DNA of 64,000 nucleotides from Marinobacter litoralis (GTDB taxonomy: Bacteria; Pseudomonadota; Gammaproteobacteria; Pseudomonadales; Oleiphilaceae), in the NCBI RefSeq assembly GCF_016427555.1, contig NZ_JAELVS010000003.1:1-64000 (forward strand), given 5' to 3'. The position numbers and the translations under genes were made by a program. Under the pieces are notes generated by a model. It was not told the origin of the DNA, ran no database searches, and worked only from the letters and a program-made list of their open reading frames with translations. Below, piece by piece: positions 27,204-36,261 of this stretch (positions within the stretch are counted from its first letter, which is position 1; every line of letters starts with the position of its first letter).

Positions 27204-28436
27204 TTAACCGGAACGCTTACGGGCGCGAGCCTCGGCACAGCGTTGGATAAAAGTGGCATCAAAAGAATCGACTGGGCCAAACCGATCCAGCCTGAAATCG
27301 TTGAGAGAAACAAAAGGGGTCTGACCGGACACCAAATCTGATACGAGGCGCCCAATACCTCCCGACAGACCAACACCAGCCCCCGAACACCCGGTAGCCG
27401 CGAGGAATCCACCCACACCGGGCATCGTTCCGATCAGCGGCGCACCGTCCGGCGTATAGCTAGAAATGCTGCTGATATAGTTGGCGAGAGTCAGCTCTTC
27501 GAGCACCTGACATTGACGCTGAAATGCCGGATAGCCTGCTTCCAGAGCCTCATCGCCAGTAGAATCGACATCGAAGCTATAACCATGCAGGCTATCGGGG
27601 AGAGCGTCCGGTCGGGCGTAAACGGCGCGGCTATCACGCAGCCCGAACAGCAGGCCGCCTACTTCTGGGCGTGCGTAGGCGCCGCTGTCGGGCAGAATGG
27701 TCATGGGACCACCGTTAGCAATTCTCGGGTGAGGCGCAGAAATCCAGTAATGACTTCGAATCGGTGCCATCGCCAGGTTGATGCCCTGCTGACGCGCCAA
27801 CGCCGTGCTCCAGGGCCCTGCGGCATCTATCACCAATCCTGCCTGAACCGTATCGCCAGTCGACAGTCGAACACCTGTAACACGATCCCCGGACCCAACC
27901 AGCGCCGTCACCTCGTGGTGCAACAGGAATCGAACGCCGTTACGCCGGGCGGCACGAGCATATGCCATACACAAAGCATACGGGTCGATATAACCATCAT
28001 CTGGGAGAAACAGGGCCCGAGCCCCCTCCTCCAGAGCCAACCAAGGAGACAATCTCTCCGCTTCGGAGTTATCAAGCCATTCGGTCTTCCGACCAAATTC
28101 GGCCGCTCTGAGGGCCAGGGTCTCGAGCTGATGTTGCCCTGACGCGGAAGCAGCAACCTGCAAACTGCCTGCCCGCTGAAGTGGTAGTTGCACACCGGAG
28201 CCCTGCTCTAGCCGGTCGATGGCTTCAAAGGTCTCGGTCGCCAGGGCGGTCAGACCTGAGGACGGACGAATCCTGGTCAACAGGCCGGCTGCTTGACTGG
28301 TGGTTTGCTCGGCCAGGCCTCCGCGCTCAATGACGGTCACGGTCAAACCGGGTTGTTGGCTGAGATAACTGGCAATGGAACATCCTAGGATGCCGCCACC
28401 AATGACGACGACATCTGGATGATTGGTAATGGACAT
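27204..28436 (-). CDS. FAD-dependent oxidoreductase of the phosphonate catabolic operon (PbfC/PbfD-like)
   Basis: A 410-residue DAO-family flavoprotein with the FAD-binding VVVIGGGILGCSIASYL at residues 9-25, VIDAAGPWST in mid-protein and ATGCSGAGVGLSGGIG near the C-terminus. It is the first gene of the unit with phnW and phnX, and has GGGGAG before its ATG and a PhnR-type operator 17 bases upstream. FAD oxidoreductases recur in AEP clusters. Published PbfC and PbfD enzymes oxidise AEP or N-methyl-AEP to phosphonoacetaldehyde, and this gene probably widens the substrate range in that way. Which subtype it belongs to I cannot tell. Confidence 0.85.
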   Translation of the reverse strand: MSITNHPDVVVIGGGILGCSIASYLSQQPGLTVTVIERGGLAEQTTSQAAGLLTRIRPSSGLTALATETFEAIDRLEQGSGVQLPLQRAGSLQVAASASGQHQLETLALRAAEFGRKTEWLDNSEAERLSPWLALEEGARALFLPDDGYIDPYALCMAYARAARRNGVRFLLHHEVTALVGSGDRVTGVRLSTGDTVQAGLVIDAAGPWSTALARQQGINLAMAPIRSHYWISAPHPRIANGGPMTILPDSGAYARPEVGGLLFGLRDSRAVYARPDALPDSLHGYSFDVDSTGDEALEAGYPAFQRQCQVLEELTLANYISSISSYTPDGAPLIGTMPGVGGFLAATGCSGAGVGLSGGIGRLVSDLVSGQTPFVSLNDFRLDRFGPVDSFDATFIQRCAEARARKRSG

Positions 28437-28453
28437 AGTAACTCCCCGCTCAT

Positions 28454-28467
28454 CTGGTATAGACCAG
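28454..28467. promoter_or_regulatory. PhnR-type operator, copy 3 (before the FAD oxidoreductase-phnWX unit)
   Basis: CTGGTATAGACCAG, with perfect 5-bp arms, lies between the end of phnR and the FAD oxidoreductase start codon, 17 bases from the ATG. The location implies a promoter inside the phnR-oxidoreductase gap. Confidence 0.72.
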
Positions 28468-28524
28468 TATCAAGGGGAGTTATGACAACTTAATGAAGGA
28501 TAGATGACGAAATAACGAGCAGAC

Positions 28525-29256
28525 TCAAGCCACATTCACCTGAATACTGAGGGTATCGTGAAGCCAGAACTCCTCGTCAAACTCCACGAACCCACCGGCA
28601 GCGTCCCGGCTACAGCGGTTCACACAAAGTCCTGCGGTACCAGCATTAACGCTCAGCGCGCTTGCTTGAGGATCCACCAGCGCAGTGGGAAACATTTCAA
28701 TCTTCTTCTGCACCAAATCAACGCTGTATTGATCGCGCAGAAGCTTCCACAGGGAGCGATTGAAATCAAAATCTTTGATGCCCGGGAGGCGACGGGGGTT
28801 GAGATAGATGTTTTCCACCAGAACCGGCCGCTCATCCAGGTAACGTCGGCGCCGGACCAGCACTACCGGATCTCCAGTCTCAAGACCTGTCTTACCCGCC
28901 AGCCAAGCCGAGACAACAGTGCAGCGAACCTCAAGCGTCTCCGTTCGAGGGAGACGCCCTTGGGAAACCGCATTATCCGAAAAACTGTAATCTTCCGTAG
29001 GGTTGTAGATCAGACGCGGTGGAGACACGAACCAGCCCCTCCGATTGGAGCGATATATACGCCCCTCTGCTTCCAACTGAGCCAACGCAAGCCGGGCTGT
29101 TACTCGCGTGGTCTCAAAACGCTCGGCAAGAACCCGCTCCGAGGGCAGTTTGATGTTCGCCGTCACCTCTCCCCGCTCTATCTGCTCAGCCAGCTGATCC
29201 CTGACACGCAAATACAGCGGCGAGCCGGTCTCTGATGTGGCGATATTCTCTGGCAT
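28525..29256 (-). CDS. phnR: GntR-family (HutC subfamily) regulator of phosphonate use
   Basis: A 243-residue GntR protein. The N-terminal winged helix (about 10-75) has the GntR motifs LPSERVLAERFETTRVTARLAL and EGRIYRSNRRGWFV. The C-terminal UTRA effector domain (about 95-240) shows VLVRRRRYLDERPVLVENIYL. It matches the phnR type found with phnSTUV-phnWX. HutC-type repressors bind short palindromes with GT and AC arms, and four such sites (CTGGTnTAnACCAG) occur in this locus. No copy is seen directly before phnR itself. GGAG precedes the ATG. Confidence 0.9.
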   Translation of the reverse strand: MPENIATSETGSPLYLRVRDQLAEQIERGEVTANIKLPSERVLAERFETTRVTARLALAQLEAEGRIYRSNRRGWFVSPPRLIYNPTEDYSFSDNAVSQGRLPRTETLEVRCTVVSAWLAGKTGLETGDPVVLVRRRRYLDERPVLVENIYLNPRRLPGIKDFDFNRSLWKLLRDQYSVDLVQKKIEMFPTALVDPQASALSVNAGTAGLCVNRCSRDAAGGFVEFDEEFWLHDTLSIQVNVA

Positions 29257-29394
29257 GTAACAAAACTCCGTATCAAAAAACGAGAGAGCATAACTGCAGT
29301 TTAATGCAGCATTGTGACACCGAAAAACGTGTTTGAAACCCTACGGTCACCTGTTTGAAATGTTCCCCACCTATGATTAGCTGACACCCCTAAC

Positions 29395-29408
29395 CTGGTA
29401 TACACCAA
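29395..29408. promoter_or_regulatory. PhnR-type operator, copy 4 (before the metallophosphoesterase gene)
   Basis: CTGGTATACACCAA has one mismatched end base relative to the consensus CTGGTnTAnACCAG. It ends only 9 bases before the ATG at 29418 and overlaps the ribosome-binding region (AAGGA), so a bound repressor would block initiation directly. Confidence 0.65.
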
Positions 29409-29417
29409 GGACATTCT

Positions 29418-31859
29418 ATGCTTCTCAATTATCGTTCTGCCCTTGCGCTATGGCTGTCAGCTCTATTACTCGCGGGATGTGACGACTCGTCGGATTCGCA
29501 CAACTCAAATACCGGCAACAATACCAGCACCCCCGACATTCCAGCCGTGCCTGACCCGGTCATTATCCCCCCACCGCAGGCGGATACGCCCCCGGCCTTT
29601 ATTGTACAACCCTATCTGCAGGCACCGAGCACGGACACCATGACGGTGATGTTCGAAACTGAAGACAAGGAACCGCAAGTGTGGGCGCGCTCATTTGGCA
29701 GCAATGAAGAATTCCGCAAGGTTGCCGGCGAAATACACTCAAGCGATGGTTTGGTATATCGCTCGCCGCTCACAGAACTCGAATCCAACACCTTGTATGA
29801 ATATTACGTTCTGACTCAAGATGCGGAGGGCAACCAGCGGGTAACCCAACCGTTTGCATTCAAAACCTGGCCACGCCCTGGTGATGGTGTTTCCGAAGCA
29901 AAATTCATTGCGATCAGTGACACCCAACTGGATCGAACCATGTACGAAGTCGTACTGAACAACGTGGTAAGCGATGGTTTCATGGCAAAAGAGTGCGATC
30001 GCACGCAACCTGAAACCTGTTCGGAAAATATCGCTGCCATTACGATCTCCGGAGACGTCGTTCAGACTGGTAGCAACCGTACTCACTGGAGAGAGCAACT
30101 GTTCGGGCGAATGGCAGAGATAACCCCATATGTACCGTTGGTTACCGTTCCGGGAAACCATGATTATTATGGCAACGCAGAACTGGAATTGTATCGCACC
30201 TACATGGCGCCACCAGCCAATGGATCCACAGGATATGAAGACCATTGGTACTTCCTCGATTACCTTGACCTACGCTTGGTTGGCCTTGACAGCTATCCCA
30301 TCTCCGGCGCGCACGGCGACTTCAATCAAGAAACCCTAGCCGTACAACGCCAATGGCTCCGTGAAACACTTAAAGACGCCGAGATCCACAACAAGACGTT
30401 TGTTATGGGCATATTCCACCATGGCTGTCTCTCCGAAATGTGGAATGCCGGCGAAAGCATCGGCTCCTGTGAATTAGTGGCCGAGTTGGAGCAATACAGC
30501 GAACGTACTGGCGCCGTTACAGGGCATCTCTTTGGCCATACGCACTCCTACTCTCGTGGCCAATCCATGGATTCACTGCATTTATGGCTGAACGCTGCCA
30601 GCGCATCTGGCTATATTGAACCACTGGATGACCCCGGTTTCCAGAACGCCCAAATCAGCGACTACGAAACCTTTGAAGTCAGTCGTAGCGAATTTGGTTA
30701 CAGCGTTCTTACATACCAGTTTGGCCAGGATCAAGCCGTTACCTTGCGCCGTAAAAAGGGCGGGTATGACGGTGATACCGACTTCGAAGTTGTCGATAAG
30801 GTCACTTTTTCGCCCGCAATAAACAACGAATTCCCTCAGGCAATCTCCGGCACAGGGGCACTGGCAGCCACTGACGTTCAGTTAGGCATTCAGGTTGGGG
30901 TTCCAGATTCCGTCCATGAAGTACAGTGGCAAGTAACCGAAACAGAGGATTTTTCGGGGGCGGTTTTCGATATCTGGGGTAACGATACAAGACGGCACAA
31001 CTTTTTCTATGACGAAGCGTCGTTAGTTGGGGGTGATGAGTATGCAGGCTTTGAGTCCATTGACACCCAACAAGGTGTCGACCTTTTTAAACTTGATCTA
31101 TCTTTGCTGCTTCAACAGAAAACCATCCGCCTTGGCGGGGACGATCATTACCGCTGGAACAAACGCTACTCTAGTCAAAACACCCACATATCGGCGCACG
31201 ATGATCACCAGGGACGCGCCCGGCCAAACCTGACAATAAAACCCGGTACATCATACTACTGGAGAGCACGCGTAAGAGATAAAAACATGAATTGGTCTAA
31301 CTGGAGTCGTAACTATAAATTTGATGTGGAAGGCTCTCGGACGCCCAACCTTTTAATAAATGGTGACGCAGAGTCAGGCGACCTCACTGGCTGGACTGTA
31401 CTCAACGGGTCAGTCAACACTGTATCTGGTGTTAACAACTCTGGCGTACTAAATGCGGCCCAGGGCGAATACTACTTTACAGGCCGAGGCTTTGGGAACG
31501 GGCAGCCAGCCGAGTGCTGCACTGACACCGCTTACCAAGTCGTTGATGTTGCGGGCTACACGGACGTGATTGACTCGGAACAAGCCTACATTGAATTAGA
31601 CGCGAAGCTAGCCACATGGAATGGAGTAGACGAACCAGAACTGCTCGTAGAACTACTGGATGCGAACGACAACGTCATACCTTGGAGCTCCTCAGGATCA
31701 CTTAGCAGCAGCTCCAAACAAAAATGGGAATCCGTGAATATCATCGATCAACTTCCGGCCGGCGTGAGGAGTATTAAAGTCTACATTGGCGGTACACGTA
31801 AGCAAGGCAGCGACAACGATGTCTACTTCGACGATTTGCACCTCAACCTTCTTCACTAA
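29418..31859 (+). CDS. Surface lipoprotein metallophosphoesterase with N-terminal FN3-like and C-terminal carbohydrate-binding-like domains
   Basis: An 813-residue lipoprotein (lipobox LLAGC, Cys at residue 22, proline-rich linker). An N-terminal fibronectin-like domain (about 55-150) resembles purple acid phosphatases. The calcineurin-like domain (about 160-420) shows ISDTQLD in place of the usual DxH, then ISGDVV, VPGNHDYYG, GIFHHGCL and GHLFGHTHSYSRG, which together give a two-metal site. The last 180 residues form beta-rich domains, ending in a jelly-roll-like module (LLINGDAESGDLTGW). It faces away from phnR and carries a PhnR-type operator, so it probably cleaves external phosphonate or phosphate esters. 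The substrate is unknown. Confidence 0.83.
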   Translation: MLLNYRSALALWLSALLLAGCDDSSDSHNSNTGNNTSTPDIPAVPDPVIIPPPQADTPPAFIVQPYLQAPSTDTMTVMFETEDKEPQVWARSFGSNEEFRKVAGEIHSSDGLVYRSPLTELESNTLYEYYVLTQDAEGNQRVTQPFAFKTWPRPGDGVSEAKFIAISDTQLDRTMYEVVLNNVVSDGFMAKECDRTQPETCSENIAAITISGDVVQTGSNRTHWREQLFGRMAEITPYVPLVTVPGNHDYYGNAELELYRTYMAPPANGSTGYEDHWYFLDYLDLRLVGLDSYPISGAHGDFNQETLAVQRQWLRETLKDAEIHNKTFVMGIFHHGCLSEMWNAGESIGSCELVAELEQYSERTGAVTGHLFGHTHSYSRGQSMDSLHLWLNAASASGYIEPLDDPGFQNAQISDYETFEVSRSEFGYSVLTYQFGQDQAVTLRRKKGGYDGDTDFEVVDKVTFSPAINNEFPQAISGTGALAATDVQLGIQVGVPDSVHEVQWQVTETEDFSGAVFDIWGNDTRRHNFFYDEASLVGGDEYAGFESIDTQQGVDLFKLDLSLLLQQKTIRLGGDDHYRWNKRYSSQNTHISAHDDHQGRARPNLTIKPGTSYYWRARVRDKNMNWSNWSRNYKFDVEGSRTPNLLINGDAESGDLTGWTVLNGSVNTVSGVNNSGVLNAAQGEYYFTGRGFGNGQPAECCTDTAYQVVDVAGYTDVIDSEQAYIELDAKLATWNGVDEPELLVELLDANDNVIPWSSSGSLSSSSKQKWESVNIIDQLPAGVRSIKVYIGGTRKQGSDNDVYFDDLHLNLLH

Positions 31860-31999
31860 AGCCTTTGCTTAATTAGCATCTGGAGCCTCCCCCTCGCTCC
31901 TTAACTGAAGGGAGGTGAGGAGGTTCTCCGGTGATAGAACATGAACTGGGTGGAAAACCAGATCCGGTTAGCGAAACTGAATGGGCATGATCCGTATGC

Positions 32000-33391
32000 C
32001 TATCTTAAGGATGTGCTGACCCAACTGCCGACGCGCTGGCCAAGGAAATCCACAATTGCTATGAGCATCAACACCACGCCCACCAAGGGAAAAATGACGC
32101 CACCGATCATCAGAAGCCCCAGCACTGCCCACAGCCGACGGGGGTTTTGGGGAAGCGGGGGCACCCCCAGCTTCCCGCTGGGACGTCGTTTCCACCACAT
32201 AACGCCCGCTGCGACGCTGAACACCACGATCACGACGCACGCGAACGCCAGCACGACTTGATTCCAGATGCCAAATTCCTGGCCCAAGTGCACATTGATG
32301 CCCCATTCCAGGCCGCGGCCAAGAGGGCCGTAGTCCGCGTAGTTCATATCGATTAATACGTGGCCACTGTACTGATCAAGATGTACGACACGCTGCTGAC
32401 TGAGGTCATCAGGGTAAACAGACCCCGTAAACACACCCTCAGAAGACGACGGCAGATTGACCGTATATCCCGGCGCAAGCCCAAGTTCATTGAAACGCGC
32501 GACGGCCTGGTCAAGGCCGATTGGTGGCGTTGTCTTTTGCCCATTTGCCGGGCGCTGAACCGACAATGGAATCTGTGCCTGCTCCAGGGACCAGCTTGTC
32601 TGGCTTCGCTCGGACAAGCGTTCCCCGGACATCGGGACATCGACGCGCACACCCGGGGGATAACCAAAATTATGGCCATTGGCGAGCTCATTGACCTTGT
32701 CACCCCAGACAACGGACCAAGGCATCCCGGTGATCGCCAGAAAAAAGATGAACCCACCCACTGTCACTCCTGACACTGCGTGCAAATCACGCCAAAAAAC
32801 CCGCTCCTTGCGGCTGCCTCGTATTTTCATTCCACCTCTGTTCTGTCCCCTCGGCCACCATAGATAAGTACCGGTGATTACCAATAGAATCGACAATCCT
32901 GCGGCTATTTCCAGTGCGCCATTGGCGACGGGTCCCAGCTTTTCCAAGCTGTGCAATTTTCGGATAAACCACATGACACTGCCGCGATAGTCCATAGCGC
33001 CAAGCACTGCGCCGCTGTATGGGTTCACATAAACGGCGAGCTTCTCTCCCGCGTCGGTTTTTATGTCAATTTCCGTAGCGAGATTCTCCGCAGCGCCTGT
33101 AACATACTTGAAGACCTCTCCGGGGTAACCCTGGAGCGCAGCGGCCGTTTGACGCTCCGGCGCGATGGTGCGGCCTTGCTGCACTTCCACCGGCATCAGA
33201 TCAGCGTGTAAAACCTGATCGATTTCATCACGGAAGAGGTACAAAGCGCCTGTCACAGCTAGCAGAATCAAGAAAGGCAGTACTAATAAGCCTGCATAAA
33301 AGTGCCACCGCCAGACAGCACGATAGAGGTCAATGTTAGAGAGGTCCCGGCCCTGCGCTGAAGCTGCTGGATTGGCAACAGAATGTTCCAT
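32000..33391 (-). CDS. PepSY-associated transmembrane protein (PiuB-like)
   Basis: A 463-residue inner-membrane protein with an N-terminal helix pair starting YRAVWRWHFYAGLLVLPFLILLAVTGALYLF, a sequence typical of PepSY_TM proteins. PepSY regions lie in the periplasmic loops, and helices near residues 165, 220, 385 and 425 follow. Members are often iron-regulated and found with siderophore receptors, where they may reduce ferric complexes. No receptor gene adjoins it here. The function is only loosely known. Confidence 0.88.
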   Translation of the reverse strand: MEHSVANPAASAQGRDLSNIDLYRAVWRWHFYAGLLVLPFLILLAVTGALYLFRDEIDQVLHADLMPVEVQQGRTIAPERQTAAALQGYPGEVFKYVTGAAENLATEIDIKTDAGEKLAVYVNPYSGAVLGAMDYRGSVMWFIRKLHSLEKLGPVANGALEIAAGLSILLVITGTYLWWPRGQNRGGMKIRGSRKERVFWRDLHAVSGVTVGGFIFFLAITGMPWSVVWGDKVNELANGHNFGYPPGVRVDVPMSGERLSERSQTSWSLEQAQIPLSVQRPANGQKTTPPIGLDQAVARFNELGLAPGYTVNLPSSSEGVFTGSVYPDDLSQQRVVHLDQYSGHVLIDMNYADYGPLGRGLEWGINVHLGQEFGIWNQVVLAFACVVIVVFSVAAGVMWWKRRPSGKLGVPPLPQNPRRLWAVLGLLMIGGVIFPLVGVVLMLIAIVDFLGQRVGSWVSTSLR

Positions 33392-33695
33392 GGAAAATAT
33401 TTCCGAGCAAGATATTGTAGCTTTTTGAGAGCAAGGTTAAACCTGCCTCAGGTTGCGCAAATTGTAGAGAAATAAAGGGTGGAGTATCGTGTGGTTTTTT
33501 GTCGCATGCCGTCGTTGCATGCACGCAGCGGCTGAATGATATCCAGTCTCTGTTTGAGAAAGACAAACAGCTTCGGTCAAGATGGGTTTACCGGGCTCTT
33601 ACTCGGAAAAGCGCGATATCACTTTTGAGCAGCGCACAGTATGGTCGCCATTTAAACTCGGATACGCCTGCTAAATCGTCCCACCAAGGCTCCCA
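33392..33695. other. Intergenic region between PepSY and MFS genes, nothing definite
   Basis: This 304-base stretch lies between divergent genes and must hold both promoters. I see a small inverted motif around CGCATGC...GCATGCACG but no recognised operator, RNA or coding fragment. Confidence 0.4.
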
Positions 33696-35007
33696 GTGAA
33701 GACAGAAACAACCAGCAGAGCACAAGATTCTCTGATTAATCCCGTCCTTATTGCCGGCTGCATCATCATTCTGGTGAGCTTTTCGGTAAGGGCTTCCTTT
33801 GGGCTATTCCAGTTACCCATCGCGCTGGAATTTGCCTGGCCGCGGGAATCTTTTTCTCTGGCGATTGCAATCCAGAACCTGTTCTGGGGCATTGGACAAC
33901 CCATTTTCGGTGCGCTGGCAGAGCGCTTTGGTGACCGAAAGGCAATTTTTGCAGGGGGACTCGTTTATGCGTTGGGCCTCGTACTGTCAGGGTTCGCCAT
34001 TACACCGGGACAGCATCAGCTTCTCGAAGTGCTTGTAGGTTTTGGCATCGCCGGCACAGGGTTTGGTGTCATTCTCGCGGTGGTTGGCCGAGCAGCGCCT
34101 GAAAAACACCGGTCGATGGCGCTGGGCATTGCAACCGCGGCAGGCTCTGCCGGCCAGATCGTAGGCCCCCCCATTTGCTCAGATGCTGCTCAGCCAGATG
34201 CCCTGGCAAACGGTCTTTGTGGTATTTGCCGGCATCATTCTGGTATCCATGTTTGCGCTTCAGATGATGCGCGCCCCCGAGCGTGTCCAGACTACAGCCA
34301 GTGATGAGCCCATGGGCCTTGTAATCCAGCGGGCCCTGAAAGACCCCACTTTCTGGTTCATTTTCATCGGCTTTTTCTCGTGTGGCTATCAACTTGCCTT
34401 CATCACTGCCCATTTTCCGGCGTTTATTACCGAGATGTGCGGCCCTATCTCACCAGATAGCCTGTTGTACGTGCTCGGAGTGACCTCTGCGTCCGGACTT
34501 GGTGCCGTCTCGATCGCGATCATCGGCTTTTTCAATATCGGGGGCACTCTGTTGGCCGGCTGGCTTGGGCATCGATTTTCTCGAAAGTACCTGCTGGCCG
34601 TTATTTACCTGCTGCGAACGCTAGTATCAGCGGCGTTCATTATAACGCTAGTTACACCGGAGACGGTCGTTCTGTTCTCGGTTGCCATGGGCTCTTTGTG
34701 GCTGGCCACCGTTCCGCTGACCTCCGGCCTGGTGGCACACATCTACGGCTTGAAGTACATGGGCACACTCTACGGCCTGGTCTTCTTCTCCCATCAACTG
34801 GGTGGTTTTCTCGGCGTTTGGCTCGGCGGGGCCATGTACGACATGTACAACGACTACACCATCGTCTGGTGGGTTGGCGTAGGCGTTGGCGCGATATCCG
34901 CCCTGATCCATCTTCCGGTGAAGGAATTTCCCTGGGCACAAAGAACGCAAATGGCACAAGCCCAACACGCCGAGGTGGTTCGTGGGGGGGGATTTGGAAA
35001 GCCATAA
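33696..35007 (+). pseudogene. MFS transporter, frameshifted at a C7 run
   Basis: A 12-helix major facilitator read in two frames. The first frame runs from a GTG at 33696 (AAGG upstream) through about 155 residues with the MFS motif GALAERFGDRKAIF. After the C7 run at 34166-34172 the frame changes, and the second frame, open to 35007, continues the protein (QMLLSQMPWQTVFVVFAG onward). Removing one C would give the smooth join IVGPPFAQMLLSQ, as expected for OxlT-like or monocarboxylate MFS proteins. It is therefore a single-base insertion, either a true null or phase-variable allele or a sequencing error. The carried substrate is unknown. Confidence 0.85.
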
Positions 35008-35082
35008 CACGCTCAGATTGAGGGCTCTGATCAATTTTCTAAGAAAGAAGGCACGGGAACGCAGCGAACGACGGTCTATAGA

Positions 35083-35415
35083 TTAAAACAGCCGCTCCCC
35101 ATTCTCGACCTCAGAATCAGGGCTCGCCAGCGTCACCACACCGGTTTTGGTTTTGAACCCGGTTACGAGACACTCAGAGATAAACGGACCGATCTGCTTG
35201 GGAGGGAAGTTCGTGACAGCCAATACCTGCTTGCCCAGCAGGTCCTCTTTCGAATACAGATCCGTAATCTGGGCACTGGATTTTCGCATACCAACTTCCG
35301 GGCCAAAGTCCACTTTAAGTTTGTAAGCCGGTTTTCTGGCTTCAGGGAACGGCTGAACCTCGACAATGGTTCCAACCCGTATTTCCACTTTTTCAAAATC
35401 TTCCCAAGAAATCAT
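35083..35415 (-). CDS. csaA: CsaA-like tRNA-binding-domain protein
   Basis: A 110-residue protein consisting of one tRNA-binding OB fold (VEIRVGTIVEVQPFPEARKPAYKLKVDFG and VLAVTNFPPKQIGPF). It matches CsaA, a dimeric protein with reported chaperone-like or tRNA-binding activity in bacteria. It is of full length. GGAGGA precedes the ATG. The scrambled zone begins immediately upstream of it. Confidence 0.92.
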   Translation of the reverse strand: MISWEDFEKVEIRVGTIVEVQPFPEARKPAYKLKVDFGPEVGMRKSSAQITDLYSKEDLLGKQVLAVTNFPPKQIGPFISECLVTGFKTKTGVVTLASPDSEVENGERLF

Positions 35416-35431
35416 TTTTCATCCTCCATTG

Positions 35432-35566
35432 CTACACAGGTTCGTAATTTACAGTTTTGGCAGCCTCTGTTTTTCGGGTTTTTCCAGTTACCAGTGATCC
35501 GGACGCAATCAGCGTGCTGGCACCCGCGACGGCCATGGTTGCCTCGCCGAAGCTAAACACGATCAG
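35432..35566 (-). pseudogene. C-terminal fragment of an unidentified protein
   Basis: An open frame without a start codon encodes about 44 residues (with FSFGEATMAVAGASTLIASG) and ends at a TAG. It abuts csaA upstream and is bounded by a stop in the same frame at 35567-35569. I do not recognise the parent gene. It looks like one tile of the gene-fragment mosaic between 35.4 and 36.4 kb. Confidence 0.35.
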
Positions 35567-35577
35567 TCAGAGATTAA

Positions 35578-35748
35578 TCAGTTCAGACGCAACAGCTTAT
35601 TGAGTTGGTGATGGAGAGGCTTTCAAAATTCGGAACGATTATTTCGAAAGTCGGCGAAAAATACATCCGTGAGATGGACCTGCTACCCAAGCCAACGGCA
35701 GGGAAGATTCCGGTGCTGATTACCGTAGGCAGCCAACAGACGCCGCAA
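35578..35748 (+). pseudogene. Internal fragment of an LLM-class (luciferase-like) oxidoreductase gene
   Basis: The frame encodes about 57 residues including MDLLPKPTAGKIPVLITVGS and QQTPQW, which resembles the segment of LLM-class flavin oxidoreductases that reads like PVLVTGxxxQSxEWI. It lacks both ends of the gene. Similarity stops abruptly near 35748, where the opposite strand starts to encode a piece of a different gene. Identification is by memory and is moderate. Confidence 0.4.
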
Positions 35749-35880
35749 TGGGGAACCCAACAGGCTCAGATCTTTCAGGTACAGAGTGCGAACATCCAGC
35801 TCCACCATTGGCCCCGTAATGGCACCGGAGGCCACATACCGACCAACCTTTGCCAATACCTCTAACAGCGCCGGCGAATG
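35745..35880 (-). pseudogene. Fragment of a zinc-type alcohol dehydrogenase / quinone reductase (MDR) gene
   Basis: An open frame without a start gives LLEVLAKVGRYVASGAITG followed by PMVELDVRTLYLKDLSLLGS. This is the well-known region between the nucleotide-binding domain and the C-terminus of MDR dehydrogenases. Before and after it the similarity ends sharply: toward 35880 it meets the ADP-ribosylglycohydrolase fragment, and toward 35745 the LLM fragment on the other strand. Confidence 0.55.
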
Positions 35881-36245
35881 GGGGCCCGTTGACAGTGAAG
35901 CTCATCTTGCTGAAACAACCAGCCACTCTTGTCTACGTTGATTTCGGTGCACTCTTGCCCTTGAGTAACGAGCCAACGCAAATAAGCATTCGCCACCGTA
36001 TGATCGAAGCTGCTCACCCCACGGCTAACACCTCGCATTTGCCCTCTTAGCAACCCCTCGGCGGTGAACAACGTCATTTGAGTGTCGTCGGTGATCTTAC
36101 CTTTCCCGCAGTAGGCTTCCGCGTAATGGATAATGACCTCTGGCCCGATACGACTCAGGATTGCGGTGCGTGACCTGAACTCAACTGCTCCGCCCAACGC
36201 ATCGCCGATGGCGCCACCTAGAAGATAGGCGGTGAATGAACCCAC
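35878..36245 (-). pseudogene. N-terminal fragment of an ADP-ribosylglycohydrolase (DraG family)
   Basis: About 120 residues begin near AYLLGGAIGDALGGAVEF and contain the metal-binding ITDDTQMTLFTAEGLLRG, the hallmark of the DraG/ADP-ribosylglycohydrolase fold. The match ends at GWLFQQDELHCQRAP, where normal family members run on for another 150 or more residues. The protein is therefore truncated and probably non-functional. The start is also poorly defined, as the preceding sequence is an outer-membrane protein fragment. Confidence 0.7.
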
Positions 36246-36261
36246 TGGATCAGGGTTAAGT

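Noticed and set aside
31862..31930. Inverted CTCC/GGAG-rich stretch after the metallophosphoesterase gene as a terminator
   Set aside because: Pairing has several mismatches and no T run. It may be real but cannot be supported.
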